DNA from: Hoylesella pleuritidis JCM 14110
Lineage (GTDB): Bacteria > Bacteroidota > Bacteroidia > Bacteroidales > Bacteroidaceae
Direction of reading: 5' to 3'
Length of the DNA: 64,000 nucleotides
Assembly (NCBI RefSeq): GCF_000613725.1
Contig: NZ_BAJN01000016.1
Span: 1-64,000, forward strand
Shown here in pieces: positions 19,018 to 28,311 of the stretch. The notes under the pieces were generated by a model. The model saw only the letters and a program-made list of their open reading frames with translations, was not told the origin of the DNA and searched no databases. The position numbers and the translations under genes are program-made. Every line of letters starts with the position of its first letter. Position 1 is the first letter of the stretch.

Positions 19018-20082
19018 TTATCGTCGTCCGCCGAAATGTCCGCCGCTGTTCCCGCTGTTGCCGAAACTTTTGCTCGGAGTACCGTTACTGAATCCTCCAA
19101 AACTGCGCGACGGCGGGTTGATTGATCGTGCGGGTGCTGACCGGTCGGAAGAACCACTGAAATGGCCTGCTCCGAATGTCCTGTTCGGAGATGAACTGCC
19201 GCCTCCGAAGAAATTGCGGCGTGTTCCTGATCCGCCGAATTCTCTGTGATTATCACCCGAACCGTATCCTACGGTAGTTCTTGTACTACTCTCTCCGAAA
19301 GATCGTATACGGTTGTTGCCGGTCGATTCCTGTCCGAACGAGTGTGAACGGTTAGTATCGTAGTTGCCGTTTCCGAATGAGTGAGGGCGGTCTGTATTTC
19401 TGCTTCCGCCTCCGAATGAACGGTGTTGCTCGATGTTGCGAGTTCTTTCTCCGAATGAGTGGTTACGGCCGAAAGTATTGCTACGCTGATATTCACTGCT
19501 GTTCTCATATCGGATGAATCGTGGGTTATCTGGATTGCCAATCATTCTTGACCCTCGCCCGAAGTCGCCCCGTACGAATCCATCTCGCATCCCGATATAA
19601 TTTTCGTCATAACGGGGACCGAATGTGCGTCCGCTGTACCAACTTTGTCCGCCGTTCATCCGCCAACTGTGGTCTCCGCAATATACACTGAAAAATGTTG
19701 GACGTCCGAAATAAAAATAATCTCTGTGCGGATAGCGGGCATAAATACTAAAATGCCAGTAGCCGTCGTTCCGATACAACGGTCGGTAGAAGTAATTTGC
19801 TGCACAATAAGCACGGTATTGCCAATCAAGCAGAATGTAACCGAGGTCTATATTGCGCTGTCGCCAACATCGTCCGTATAAATCTGTATCGTCATCGATA
19901 CTCATCAGATAGTCGAGATTAATCTCGTAAGCCGCCTCGTACTGATCATCTGTCAGATTCAGTTCGTAAGCCATCTTATCGGTAAGGAACAAAGCCTGCT
20001 CTCTTGCCTGTCGATAGCTCATTGCATCGGCTCCGATCGTCATAGACAACAGTGCTGTGAGGATTATCATACACTTCTTCAT
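19018..20082 (-). CDS. Secreted protein with an Arg/Gly/Ser-rich SFG-repeat tail
   Basis: 354 residues. A signal peptide (MKKCMIILTALLSMTIGADA) precedes a conserved-looking helical part (YELNLTDDQYEAAYEINLDY) and a Tyr/Trp-rich middle (residues about 85-150). From about residue 175 the protein is low complexity, built from repeated (H/R)SFG-type units every 10-15 residues, for example RNHSFGERT, HRSFGGGS, HSFGNGN, HSFGQES and RSFGESS. The composition implies an unfolded, positively charged tail outside the inner membrane. The middle resembles small Bacteroidetes exported proteins of unknown role. A TACCTTTG box on the coding strand (20121-20128) lies 39 bases upstream. I do not recognise a function. 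Confidence 0.8.
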   Translation of the reverse strand: MKKCMIILTALLSMTIGADAMSYRQAREQALFLTDKMAYELNLTDDQYEAAYEINLDYLMSIDDDTDLYGRCWRQRNIDLGYILLDWQYRAYCAANYFYRPLYRNDGYWHFSIYARYPHRDYFYFGRPTFFSVYCGDHSWRMNGGQSWYSGRTFGPRYDENYIGMRDGFVRGDFGRGSRMIGNPDNPRFIRYENSSEYQRSNTFGRNHSFGERTRNIEQHRSFGGGSRNTDRPHSFGNGNYDTNRSHSFGQESTGNNRIRSFGESSTRTTVGYGSGDNHREFGGSGTRRNFFGGGSSSPNRTFGAGHFSGSSDRSAPARSINPPSRSFGGFSNGTPSKSFGNSGNSGGHFGGRR

Positions 20083-20240
20083 AATTGTAGGCTTTTAAAT
20101 TCTTGATTCCTTTTCTGCTGCAAAGGTAGTGGAAGCTGGCGGTCGGCGAAAGGGATTTTCCCTACATAGACAAGGATTTTCCCTATACAATATAATAAAA
20201 AAAGCCTGTCAGCGTTGAATGATTGATAAATAAAGGATAA

Positions 20241-21806
20241 ATGGATAAACGTTTCTTACTCCTATTAACAGTGATGGTGTGTTCGGTTGTCCGAGCGCAA
20301 AGACAGGATGATGGACCGAAACCGATGCACCCGGTAGCCGGACTTCATTATAATATTGAGATGCAGGCGTCGGGTGCTAAGGGACAAACGCCGCTGTGGT
20401 TGAATGCCAATCGTTATGGATTGAGTTCGCTTGAACGGGCAAACGGATATTTACGCACAGCATTCGTGCGGCCTTTGCAGACGGACTCGGGGCGTAAGTG
20501 GGCACTCGGTTACGGTATTGATGTGGTTCTTCCGTATCATTACACAAGTAAGGTTGTGGTTCAGCAGGCTTTTGTTGAACTAAGATGGCTTCACGGAACA
20601 TTGTCCGTAGGGAGTAAACAAGTACCTATGGCACTTAAAAACAATGCGTTGAGTAGCGGTTCACAGGCCTTGGGTATCAATGCGAGACCTGTTCCGCAGG
20701 TTCGTCTGTCGCTTCCTGATTATTGGACATTACCTTTCGGTAATGGCTGGTTGCATCTGAAAGGGCATCTGTCGTATGGAAAGATGACTGACGATGCGTG
20801 GCAACAAGAGTTCACAGATCGCAAACAGCGGTATGCTGATGATGTGTTGTTTCATAGTAAGGCAGGCTATCTGAAACTGGGTAATAGTGAGGTATTTTGT
20901 CCTTGGTCCTTGGAATTGGGGTTGGAAATGGCTTCCACGTTCGGTGGAACGGCTTATTTACCGAAAAGTGACGGTTCGTTGCAGGTCGTGAAAGGTGGGA
21001 CGGGACTGCGAGATTATTGGAAGGCCTTGGTGCCTGGAGGTTCTGAGGTGATTGAAAAGGGTACGGTCTATCAAAATGCGGCAGGAAATCAGTTGGGCAG
21101 TTGGCTCGTTCGAGTGAACTATGAATCTGAGATATGGCGTTTAGGAGCTTATGCTGACAAGTTTTTTGAGGACCACTCGGCGATGCTTCAATTAGATTAT
21201 GACGGTTACGGAACGGGAGATGATTGGAATAAAAGAACAAAACGGCGCTACTTGCTTTATGATTTCAAGGACTGGATGCTGGGAGTGGAGCTGAATTTCA
21301 AATACAATCGTTGGTTGAGGAATATAGTTCTCGAGTATATTTATACCAAATATCAAAGCGGACCGGTGTATCATGACCATACGCCGGCTATCTCAGACCA
21401 TATCGGAGGTCGTGACAACTATTACAATCATCATATTTATACCGGCTGGCAGCATTGGGGGCAGGTGATGGGAAATCCCCTGTTCCGTTCGCCTATTTAT
21501 AATCGAAATGGTAAAATCGATGTTGCTAATAACCGATTTGTGGCGTATCATCTGGGGTTTGACGGTTGGCCGACCGATAAATTGGCTTATCGTGTACTCG
21601 CAACTTATCAAACGGGTTATGGAACGTATGTCGATCCCTATACGAAACCGCATCACAATATCAGCGTTTTATTGGAATTAGATTGGAAACTACGTCACGA
21701 CTGGCGTGTGAAAGGAGGCTGTGCGATGGATGCAGGATCGATTCTGGGGCATAATTACGGAGTTCAACTGACCGTGTCTAAATGTGGAATCTTTAATTTT
21801 AAATAA
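20241..21806 (+). CDS. Capsule-assembly Wzi-family outer-membrane protein
   Basis: 521 residues: signal peptide (MDKRFLLLLTVMVCSVVRAQ) followed by a barrel of alternating strands. The family pattern at the N-terminus is visible in MQASGAKGQTPLWLNANRYG, with SVGSKQVPMALKN and QVRLSLPDYW further on. E. coli Wzi is a lectin-like barrel that holds capsule at the surface; Bacteroidetes homologues are widespread and often lie outside capsule loci, so a capsule role here is inference. A small lipoprotein gene follows after 3 bases and is surely co-transcribed. Confidence 0.82.
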   Translation: MDKRFLLLLTVMVCSVVRAQRQDDGPKPMHPVAGLHYNIEMQASGAKGQTPLWLNANRYGLSSLERANGYLRTAFVRPLQTDSGRKWALGYGIDVVLPYHYTSKVVVQQAFVELRWLHGTLSVGSKQVPMALKNNALSSGSQALGINARPVPQVRLSLPDYWTLPFGNGWLHLKGHLSYGKMTDDAWQQEFTDRKQRYADDVLFHSKAGYLKLGNSEVFCPWSLELGLEMASTFGGTAYLPKSDGSLQVVKGGTGLRDYWKALVPGGSEVIEKGTVYQNAAGNQLGSWLVRVNYESEIWRLGAYADKFFEDHSAMLQLDYDGYGTGDDWNKRTKRRYLLYDFKDWMLGVELNFKYNRWLRNIVLEYIYTKYQSGPVYHDHTPAISDHIGGRDNYYNHHIYTGWQHWGQVMGNPLFRSPIYNRNGKIDVANNRFVAYHLGFDGWPTDKLAYRVLATYQTGYGTYVDPYTKPHHNISVLLELDWKLRHDWRVKGGCAMDAGSILGHNYGVQLTVSKCGIFNFK

Positions 21807-21809
21807 GAA

Positions 21810-22253
21810 ATGAAACGAAATATTCAATTATTGGTATACAGTCTTATTGTGATCGGGGTGCTTACAGCTTGTGATTTAGAGACCGAGAAAGCCGGAAGAG
21901 TTGAAGGAATGTGGCACTTGGAGCAAGTAGACAGTTTGCAGACAGGCAAGGTTTGTGATTTGTCGAGGCGGCGATTGTTTTGGTCTTTCGAACGCAAACT
22001 GATGAGTCTGACCGATGCCGATGGGCATAATGTCGAATATCTGATGCGTTTTGAGGATACAGGAGACTGTCTCTGGGTGTCCGATCCCTATGAATCGAAT
22101 CGTGAAAAAGGGGATATTGCAGTATCAGATGCCGCAGTTCTCCATCCTTACGGTATAAACTCGTTGACCGACCGATTCAAAATAGAGCGTCTGTCAGGTA
22201 AGAGGATGCTTCTTTCCACATCTCGTTTGCGTCTCCGTTTTCGTAAATTCTAA
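21810..22253 (+). CDS. Small lipocalin-like lipoprotein
   Basis: 147 residues. A lipoprotein signal ends with the lipobox LTAC (VIGVLTACDLETEK), giving a mature protein starting at Cys21. The motif VEGMWHLEQVDSL and later ERLSGKRMLLSTSRLRLRF fit the small lipocalin-like domains common in Bacteroidetes lipoproteins. It follows the Wzi-family gene by only 3 bases, so the two probably act at the outer membrane together. Precise role unknown. Confidence 0.75.
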   Translation: MKRNIQLLVYSLIVIGVLTACDLETEKAGRVEGMWHLEQVDSLQTGKVCDLSRRRLFWSFERKLMSLTDADGHNVEYLMRFEDTGDCLWVSDPYESNREKGDIAVSDAAVLHPYGINSLTDRFKIERLSGKRMLLSTSRLRLRFRKF

Positions 22254-22522
22254 TGTGATGAGAAGTTTGACTGATATATAAATGATAAAAATCTCATCAG
22301 AAAGTTAGCAAATATTATCTCTGCGGAAATAAAAGACGGAATGTCTTTTGGGCTATCAAGATTTGTTTAAGATTCAAGTTAAAGGAGCATTTCTTGTCAA
22401 TGGACAATCTGTATAAGATTATTTTCTTCGTAATAGGGTAGAGATTAGGAGATAAGAATAATAGTGCCAAACAACAGACAACCTTTCGTCGCTTATTGTT
22501 CGGCACTATTGACTTTGCTTTG

Positions 22523-22597
22523 GGTGGAGGGTGGGGCTCGAACCCACGACATTCAGAACCACAATCTGACGCTCTAACCAACTGAACTACATCCACC
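22523..22597 (-). tRNA. tRNA-His (anticodon GTG)
   Basis: The reverse strand folds as a full cloverleaf: T8-A9, D-arm with TTGGTTAGAGC, anticodon stem TCAGA/TCTGA around loop TTGTGGT (anticodon GTG), and T-arm GTGGG-TTCGAGC-CCCAC. The extra 5' G(-1) opposite C73, the identity mark of tRNA-His, is present at 22597/22523. CCA is not encoded. One acceptor pair (position 6 T against position 67 C) is mismatched. Confidence 0.95.
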
Positions 22598-22802
22598 GTA
22601 TTAGTTGTTTAATGCTATTGAAAGCGCTTGCAAAGATATAACATTTCTTTGGTGTTACCAAATTTTTAGTGTATTTTTTTGTTTTTCATTTGTCGTTTCT
22701 TATATATCTGTAACGGATTTACAACAAAACGATAGAAAATGGAAATTTATCCCTTTATTAAGGGAAATAGCTTGATAATCATTTATATATAAAGTCTGTT
22801 TT

Positions 22803-22868
22803 GTTTAATGATTAATCGCCTTGTAATTAGCCGTTTCTTACCTGCTGATTAGCAGTTAATTAAAATGA
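22803..22868. repeat. 22-bp palindrome array, TTAACGGTTAA family, locus 2 (3 units)
   Basis: Units start at 22803, 22825 and 22847, 22 bases apart, with degenerate cores (TTTAATGATTAA, ATTAGCCGTTT, ATTAGCAGTTAA). It lies between the end of the GH25 gene and tRNA-His and is the shortest and most decayed member of the family. Confidence 0.65.
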
Positions 22869-22912
22869 GAGGAAATAATGGGTGTTCGACCGTTCATTGT
22901 GAGATATCTTGT

Positions 22913-24144
22913 TTATGGTATCGTTTTGCTGCGCACGAACTCGTCGAATTGAGGACGAAAGCCATTGAAAACGCTGATATCCACTTCTCCGTGGATGCCT
23001 CGGATGTGGCCGTCAGGCAGAGTTGCCAATATATCAAGCGCACGTCAGGTTTGTATTCGCCGTAGCGAGCAATCCAAACGTCGTATTGTTTTTTGATGTC
23101 CGGGGCCAGCGGTAGGTATCGGTTGACAAACATCTGACTGACATATAGCACGGGGCGGGCGCCTATTCGCCGGTGAACGATGCGCAACCACGTGCGGATA
23201 TGATTGAAAAGTACCTCTGTCCCACCCATTCTACGGATCTGGTCTGGCGTCGGTTCTACATCGAGAACAGGTGGAAAGTCGCCCTTTCGGAAGTAACTAT
23301 GTCGCAGAAAGAACGCGGCCTGTGCTGTAGGATGGCTCAATGTGGAAAAGAAATGATAGCTACCTACGTGTAAACCATGGGCTTTGGCTTGCCGATAATC
23401 GGCCGAATAATATGGATTTCGCACTGTTTTTCCCTCGGTCGACTTGATATAGACGAACGAAACGGGGTAATCAACAGTTCCGCTGACACGTTTTCGGCTG
23501 ATCGTTCCTAAATGCGCGATGCGGATTCGATTCCAATGGATGGCGTAATAGCGCTTACCGGCGATGTGTTGATATTTGGAAATATCGATGCCATAGATGC
23601 GTTCTGAGGTGTAAAGCACGCGCTCTCCATAGTATTTATCGCGTTTCCATTCACCGGCTTTGATGTGGTGGTGAGCTGAAAGGAGGAATCCGAACCCATC
23701 GCGGCGGTCGTTTTGCCATCTGCCTTCATACGTGTCGCCGTTGGCATAGATGTATCGGCCGTGCCCGTGAGCCATTCCTCGCCGATCCATCTGTCCGATA
23801 TAGATACCCGAAGCGTCGCGCCGTGTGCCGCTGATCAGTGTGTCTGCGTGCCAGATTCCATTGATGGTACGCCCTAGGCTGTCGTGACTCAGTCCGCGAC
23901 CGCAGCGTTTTCCAGCCCGCCATTGCCCCGAATAAATGAGGCTGTCGCCGATACTGAGCTCGCCATAACCGTTGAATCTCCCCTTGAGCAGTTCGCCCAT
24001 ATAGCGTGTTCGACCGTTGGTTCGTGTTCCGATGCCTGTAAAAGTGCTTTGACTTTGCTGCTTTTGACTGCTGTTTTTGTCGTTGCACGCAAGGAGAAGA
24101 AGCGTCAGTAAAAGTGTGGATAAGCCTGTGATGAACTTCTTCAT
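22913..24144 (-). CDS. MORN-repeat GH25 (lysozyme-like) lipoprotein (frameshifted near 23018)
   Basis: Predicted muramidase tethered to a membrane. The start is MKKFITGLSTLLL with lipobox LLLLAC. Residues about 35-175 hold MORN repeats (RYMGELLKGRFNGYGELSIG, YEGRWQNDRRDGFGF). The GH25 domain begins at YGIDISKYQ and contains VYIKSTEGKT, YHFFSTLSHPTAQA, the catalytic-site FPPVLDVEP and PVLYVSQMFVN. The ORF as read loses frame after YWQLC; one C restored in TGCCTGAC gives CPDGHIRGIHGEVDISVFNG, the normal end of GH25, stopping at 22913 (about 410 residues). It starts 4 bases after the upstream gene stops. Confidence 0.85.
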
Positions 24145-24148
24145 AGCT

Positions 24149-25159
24149 TTATTTCTCCTTCTCGAAGAGGTGAGACACTTGCCGTCGGATGATGAGTCGA
24201 CCGTTGGAAAATATTCCGACAAACGTTCCGTTGACTGAAAACAGCGGGGCACCGTCGGTCACTAACAACTTCGGGAATCCATAAACACGACCTCGCCGAC
24301 AGCTGCCCGCAATGTGTTGAGGGTGTAGCAAGTGGGCCGAAATAGGTTGGAAAGCGATTCCCGGATGGCTGACTGATTTGACGACAGGCGTTATTGGTCG
24401 TCTCCAAGGCAGCAGATGTACTGTGCAAATACCGTCAGGTGTCTGCCTGTCAGCGGTTTGTAACAGTACGAGCCCATTTCTGGTGTCCCGTCGAACGAGT
24501 TTTGCGACTGTTTGATGCGGGGTTTTCCTGTCGCTATAATATAATAAGGTGTAAATCCGCCGCCGCCGAATCGTAAGCTGGGAAAGGTCTGTCAGCTGTT
24601 TGAGTGCGGACAGAACGCTGTCCGCGTGTTGTCGTTCGGTTCGCAGCCGGGCAGCATATTGTGATATAGAATGAAATCCTTCGTCCTGCACGTCGTGCAC
24701 ACGGAGATAGTAATCGAGTTCGTCCGTAATGCTGATCAGACTGTCCCGACGGGCCGTGAACATTGTTTTAAGTCGACCGATAACGAGGCTTGTCACCGTG
24801 GAATCCGTGATTCGGTCGGGCGAAGTATCAATTCCTGCTGTCACGATGCAGCCCCGGCAAGAGGGCAGTAGCGGATAGCGGTTGATCCAAAAGCCCACCG
24901 TGAAGCGTCTGTTTTTATGCAATGAGTCTTTGATTGTTGTGGCATCGGCAAGCGAAGAAGGCGAGTTGATGTCGCCGACGAACAGTTTTGGCTTCCCATC
25001 GATGCTGATTTCATCATACGATTGCTCCTCAATCACGGTTGTACAACGCAAGATTTCCTCGTCGGAATACCTGAACGAGTGCCACGCAAACCCGACCGCC
25101 ACAGCGACGATTATTGCAAGCAGAATACCGAAAAACAGCTTTTTACGATGGATTTTCAT
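24149..25159 (-). CDS. Membrane-anchored protein with a degenerate trypsin-like motif
   Basis: 336 residues: an N-terminal transmembrane anchor ([20 protein letters not shown]), a helical middle (about 120-200) and a C-terminal part with [20 protein letters not shown]. That segment resembles the GDSGGPLF-NxxGxVVGI block of trypsin-like proteases but lacks the catalytic Ser motif, and I see no convincing His/Asp partners, so an inactive protease-like domain is inferred. It overlaps aroC by ATGA and is followed 4 bases later by the GH25 lipoprotein gene, so it is probably a cell-envelope partner of that protein. Otherwise unrecognised. Confidence 0.6.
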   Translation of the reverse strand: MKIHRKKLFFGILLAIIVAVAVGFAWHSFRYSDEEILRCTTVIEEQSYDEISIDGKPKLFVGDINSPSSLADATTIKDSLHKNRRFTVGFWINRYPLLPSCRGCIVTAGIDTSPDRITDSTVTSLVIGRLKTMFTARRDSLISITDELDYYLRVHDVQDEGFHSISQYAARLRTERQHADSVLSALKQLTDLSQLTIRRRRIYTLLYYSDRKTPHQTVAKLVRRDTRNGLVLLQTADRQTPDGICTVHLLPWRRPITPVVKSVSHPGIAFQPISAHLLHPQHIAGSCRRGRVYGFPKLLVTDGAPLFSVNGTFVGIFSNGRLIIRRQVSHLFEKEK

Positions 25160-26231
25160 AGCCTTGTGGCCTTGTTTCGCAGATAATTGTCGAGGACAAC
25201 CATTGCAGCCATCGCCTCAACGATAGGCACTGCGCGCGGCACCACACACGGATCGTGCCGTCCTTGGGCCTTGAATCGGGTGGGAGAGCCGTCTGTTTTC
25301 ACTGTGTCTTGCTGCATCATAAGTGTTGCCACGGGCTTGAATGCTACGCGAAAATAAATATCTTCTCCGTTGCTGATACCTCCTTGGATGCCTCCACTGT
25401 GGTTAGTCACGGTGTGAATATGTCCGTTTTCGCCGGTAAAGACGTCGTTTTCTTCATCGCCGAAATGTGTAACGGCATCGAAACCATTGCCGTATTCAAA
25501 ACCTTTTGCAGCGTTGATACCTAGCATTGCGGCGCCAAGTTGTGCGTGAAGTTTACCGAATTCGGGTTCGCCCAAGCCCACAGGCAACCTCGAATGATAC
25601 AGGTAACAATGCCTCCGACAGTGTTTCCCGTTGCTTTTGTGTGCAGAATGAGGGCCGCCATACGTTCGGCCGTTTCGGGATCGGGGCAACGTACGCTGTT
25701 GGTCTCGGTTTTTGAGAGGTCGTAATGCCTGTAATCGTGTTCCAAGGCGATATCGCCCACTTGCGAAACATAGGCTTCGACGGTGATGCCGAGCTGTTTC
25801 AGGGCCAGCTTGGCCAATGCTCCGCCTACACAACGGGCCACGGTTATACGCGCCGATGAGCGTCCGCCGCCGCAGTGATCACGCAAACCGAACTTCTGAA
25901 AGTAAGTGAAATCGGCGTGCGAAGGCCGAAAGAGGTTGCATATATTGTCGTAATCGTCTCTGTGCTGATCGCTGTTTCGGATGACGAATCCGATGGGACT
26001 GCCTGTTGATCGCCCCTCGAATATGCCGCTGAGAAACTCTATTGAATCGGTTTCCTGCCTGCTCGTGGTAAGCGAACTCTGCCCCGGCCGACGTCGATTG
26101 AGTTCGTTTTGAATGAAATTCAAATCAATTTCGATGCCTGCCGGATAGCCGTCTACGATGCCTCCAATGGCTTCTCCGTGGCTCTCTCCAAACGTTGTGA
26201 GCGTTAAAAGCGCGCCGAATATGTTACGCAT
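25156..26231 (-). CDS. aroC: Chorismate synthase (frameshifted near 25582)
   Basis: Last step of the shikimate pathway: EPSP to chorismate with reduced FMN. The N-terminal ORF starts [20 protein letters not shown], the family's His-containing signature, with [16 protein letters not shown] and [18 protein letters not shown]. The frame is lost after TCIIRGC; adding one base in TGCCTGTGG gives [18 protein letters not shown] and reaches the end at 25156, with the late motif [17 protein letters not shown]. The total of about 358 residues is normal. Its start overlaps the slyD stop by one base, and its end overlaps the next gene by ATGA, giving the operon slyD-aroC-24149 gene-GH25. Confidence 0.92.
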
Positions 26232-26848
26232 TAGTGTTTATGCCCGCAGCGGCATTCGTGATTGTGGTCGTGATGATGGTGCCCGCAGCCACAACCTTCA
26301 CCTTCTCCGTGGTTGTGATGGTGATGCCCGCAACCGCAACTGCAACCTTCTTCTCCGTGCATATTGTTTATAATGTTTTGAATTTCTTCGTTGGTAGCCT
26401 CGCGATTTTCGATGACCTCGCCCTCGAAACGCAGTTCTTTACCGGCCAACGGATGATTAAGATCCATTTTCACCTTGTCTTCTGAGATGTCGAGTACGCG
26501 TCCGTTGAATCGATGGCCGTCCTCATTCTGCAAAGGAACAACGGCTCCTTGAAAGATGTTTTCACGATCGAAATGACCGTTGATGGTGAAAATCGCCTTA
26601 TCCAAATCTAATACGTGCTCCTCGGAATACGGTCCGTAGGCTTTGTCCGGTGTGAGATTGAAATCGAATTTCTCGCCTTTGGTCAGCCCGCTGATAGCTT
26701 TTTCAAAGTCGTCTAAGGTGATATTGAATCCGCTCAGAAACTGAAACGGCTTGTCGGTTGTGGCTTCTTCCACTAACTCTTGCTTACCGTCGGCGATGGT
26801 ATAGAGCTTGTATGCCACGGCAATGAACTTGTTGGGTTGTTGATCCAT
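26231..26848 (-). CDS. slyD: FKBP-type peptidyl-prolyl isomerase, SlyD type, with metal-binding tail
   Basis: 205 residues. The FKBP domain is split by the insert-in-flap chaperone domain as in SlyD ([74 protein letters not shown]). The last 35 residues are almost entirely His, Cys and Gly ([20 protein letters not shown] and [16 protein letters not shown]), a tail that binds nickel and other metals in SlyD. First gene of an operon with aroC; a TATCTTTG box (26876-26883, coding strand) lies 28 bases upstream. Confidence 0.93.
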   Translation of the reverse strand: MDQQPNKFIAVAYKLYTIADGKQELVEEATTDKPFQFLSGFNITLDDFEKAISGLTKGEKFDFNLTPDKAYGPYSEEHVLDLDKAIFTINGHFDRENIFQGAVVPLQNEDGHRFNGRVLDISEDKVKMDLNHPLAGKELRFEGEVIENREATNEEIQNIINNMHGEEGCSCGCGHHHHNHGEGEGCGCGHHHHDHNHECRCGHKH

Positions 26849-26875
26849 TTGTTATCGGTTGTTTGATTTTGTGTA

Positions 26876-26883
26876 CAAAGATA
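26876..26883 (-). promoter_or_regulatory. -7 box for slyD-aroC
   Basis: CAAAGATA on the plus strand is TATCTTTG on the coding strand, an exact TAnnTTTG match 28 bases before the slyD ATG. Confidence 0.6.
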
Positions 26884-26951
26884 CGTATTTTTATGGAGAC
26901 TCGGCAGCGTGTAACGGATAATTTGTCATTGATTGTAGGTATTCTGTTTCT

Positions 26952-27083
26952 CATTAACGGCTTTTCGTCTTGGGATTAACTGTTGATTGCGCGACGTTTA
27001 ACCATTAATTACACGGCGTTTAACGGTTAAACGCACGATGATTAACGGTTAGTTGCAAGGTGTTTAACGGTATTTCAAAGTGT
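26952..27083. repeat. 22-bp palindrome array, TTAACGGTTAA family, locus 3 (6 units)
   Basis: Units start at 26952, 26974, 26996, 27018, 27040 and 27062, all exactly 22 apart. The best unit (27018) contains GTTTAACGGTTAAACG. The first unit is the mirror-type end form ATTAACGGCTTTTCG. It fills the gap between the divergent slyD and flavodoxin promoters without covering either -7 box. Confidence 0.88.
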
Positions 27084-27157
27084 AATGAAAAGCAATCGGT
27101 TTGTTGACTGATGTGTACTTAATAATAGGTATTTTATCAAAATCCCTATTTTTAGGT

Positions 27158-27189
27158 ATTGTGTTATTTCTGTTTTGTCCGTATCTTTG
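27158..27189 (+). promoter_or_regulatory. Promoter of the flavodoxin gene
   Basis: ATTG (27158-27161), 20-base spacer, TATCTTTG (27182-27189), 41 bases before the chosen ATG. Confidence 0.7.
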
Positions 27190-27230
27190 CAGCGTTGTTA
27201 AGAAAATAATTGACTAAAAACATTCAGACA

Positions 27231-27725
27231 ATGAAAAAAACAATTGTAGTATACGGTTCCTCTACGGGAACTTGTCAGAGTATTGCAGAGACAATTGCAA
27301 GTAAATTAGGTGTAGAAGCTATTGACGTTACAAAGTTCGACGCCGACGTTATTGCTGCAAACGATAACCTCCTTTTGGGTACTTCCACTTGGGGAGCAGG
27401 TGAGTTGCAGGACGATTGGTACGACGGCGTGAACGTATTGAAAGCTGCTGACCTTGCAGGCAAGACCGTTGCCGTATTCGGTTGCGGTGATTCCGAATCT
27501 TATTCAGATACTTTCTGCGGTGCGATGGCTGAAATCTACAATGCTGCTAAGGATGCAGGCGCAACTTTGGTAGGCGAAGTTTCGACCGACGGTTATACTT
27601 ACGACGACAGCGAAGCCGTTGTAGATGATAAGTTTGTAGGCCTCGCTCTCGATGATGTCAATGAAGACGACAAAACCGAAGGACGTATCGACGCTTGGCT
27701 CGAAGCTATTAAGCCTGCTCTGTAA
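27231..27725 (+). CDS. fldA: Flavodoxin
   Basis: 164-residue FMN electron carrier. ATG 27231 (MKKTIVVYGSSTGTCQSIAE) is chosen because the phosphate-binding loop GSSTGTC should begin within 10 residues of the start; the upstream TTG at 27210 is not needed. Further motifs are LLLGTSTWGAGELQDDWYD (the Trp stacking loop) and AVFGCGDSESYSDTFCGA (the Tyr loop), both FMN contacts in long-chain flavodoxins. A DUF2023 gene follows after 28 bases, a pairing typical of Bacteroidetes. It probably replaces ferredoxin under iron limitation; the control site is not visible. Confidence 0.93.
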   Translation: MKKTIVVYGSSTGTCQSIAETIASKLGVEAIDVTKFDADVIAANDNLLLGTSTWGAGELQDDWYDGVNVLKAADLAGKTVAVFGCGDSESYSDTFCGAMAEIYNAAKDAGATLVGEVSTDGYTYDDSEAVVDDKFVGLALDDVNEDDKTEGRIDAWLEAIKPAL

Positions 27726-27753
27726 AGAGCCGATTACCTAATCGTATAGCCGT

Positions 27754-28119
27754 ATGATGCAGACAGATTTGATGTCAGCCGATTTGAAAGTGCTGATGAA
27801 TCACATATACGAATATCAGAAAGGCGTGCGCCGAATGGTGCTCTATACTTTCAACCGGCGGTATGAAAAGCTGGCCGTTGAGCGCCTCTCGCATCAGCAT
27901 ATCGACTATATCATCCAACCGGTGGGCACAGATCGGATGAATCTTTTCTTCGGTCGGAAAGAGTGTTTGGATGCAATCAGGATTATGGTAACACGCCCGC
28001 TCAACCAGCTTAGCCCCGAAGAGGATTTCATTTTGGGTGCAATGCTCGGTTATGATATCTGCGCGCAGTGCGAGCGTTATTGTGAACGCAAGTGTCGTTC
28101 GTGCGAAAACGCAGTATGA
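27754..28119 (+). CDS. DUF2023 protein with Cys-rich tail
   Basis: 121 residues, matching the DUF2023 family that travels with flavodoxin. Characteristic parts are [32 protein letters not shown] and [19 protein letters not shown]. The C-terminus [15 protein letters not shown] has four or five closely spaced Cys that could hold a metal or iron-sulfur cluster (inference). Co-transcription with fldA suggests it helps flavodoxin or senses the same signal, but no function has been established for it to my knowledge. Confidence 0.85.
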   Translation: MMQTDLMSADLKVLMNHIYEYQKGVRRMVLYTFNRRYEKLAVERLSHQHIDYIIQPVGTDRMNLFFGRKECLDAIRIMVTRPLNQLSPEEDFILGAMLGYDICAQCERYCERKCRSCENAV

Positions 28120-28181
28120 TTGTAGGATAAACTTTAGATCTTGTTCGCTAAATGTAATTCATAATGTTTTTGTATAATGCC

Positions 28182-28205
28182 GGGGTTAGCTGTGAAGCTG
28201 ACCCC
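28182..28205 (+). terminator. Hairpin after DUF2023
   Basis: GGGGTTAGCT-GTGA-AGCTGACCCC forms a stem of about 10 bp with one mismatch, but only a mixed T-rich tail (TTGCTGTTT) follows. Confidence 0.5.
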
Positions 28206-28273
28206 TTGCTGTTTATGATTGTCCGGCAAATGATTTTCTTTTAGCTTTTGATTCGTGTCTGTCGAATTTTCAT

Positions 28274-28281
28274 TACCTTTG
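28274..28281 (+). promoter_or_regulatory. -7 box for the fucosidase gene
   Basis: TACCTTTG matches TAnnTTTG, 31 bases before the ATG at 28312. A TTTG at 28247-28250 is 23 bases upstream, slightly long for the -33 element. Confidence 0.5.
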
Positions 28282-28311
28282 CAGAATGAATCTAAACAAT
28301 GTTTTCATACG

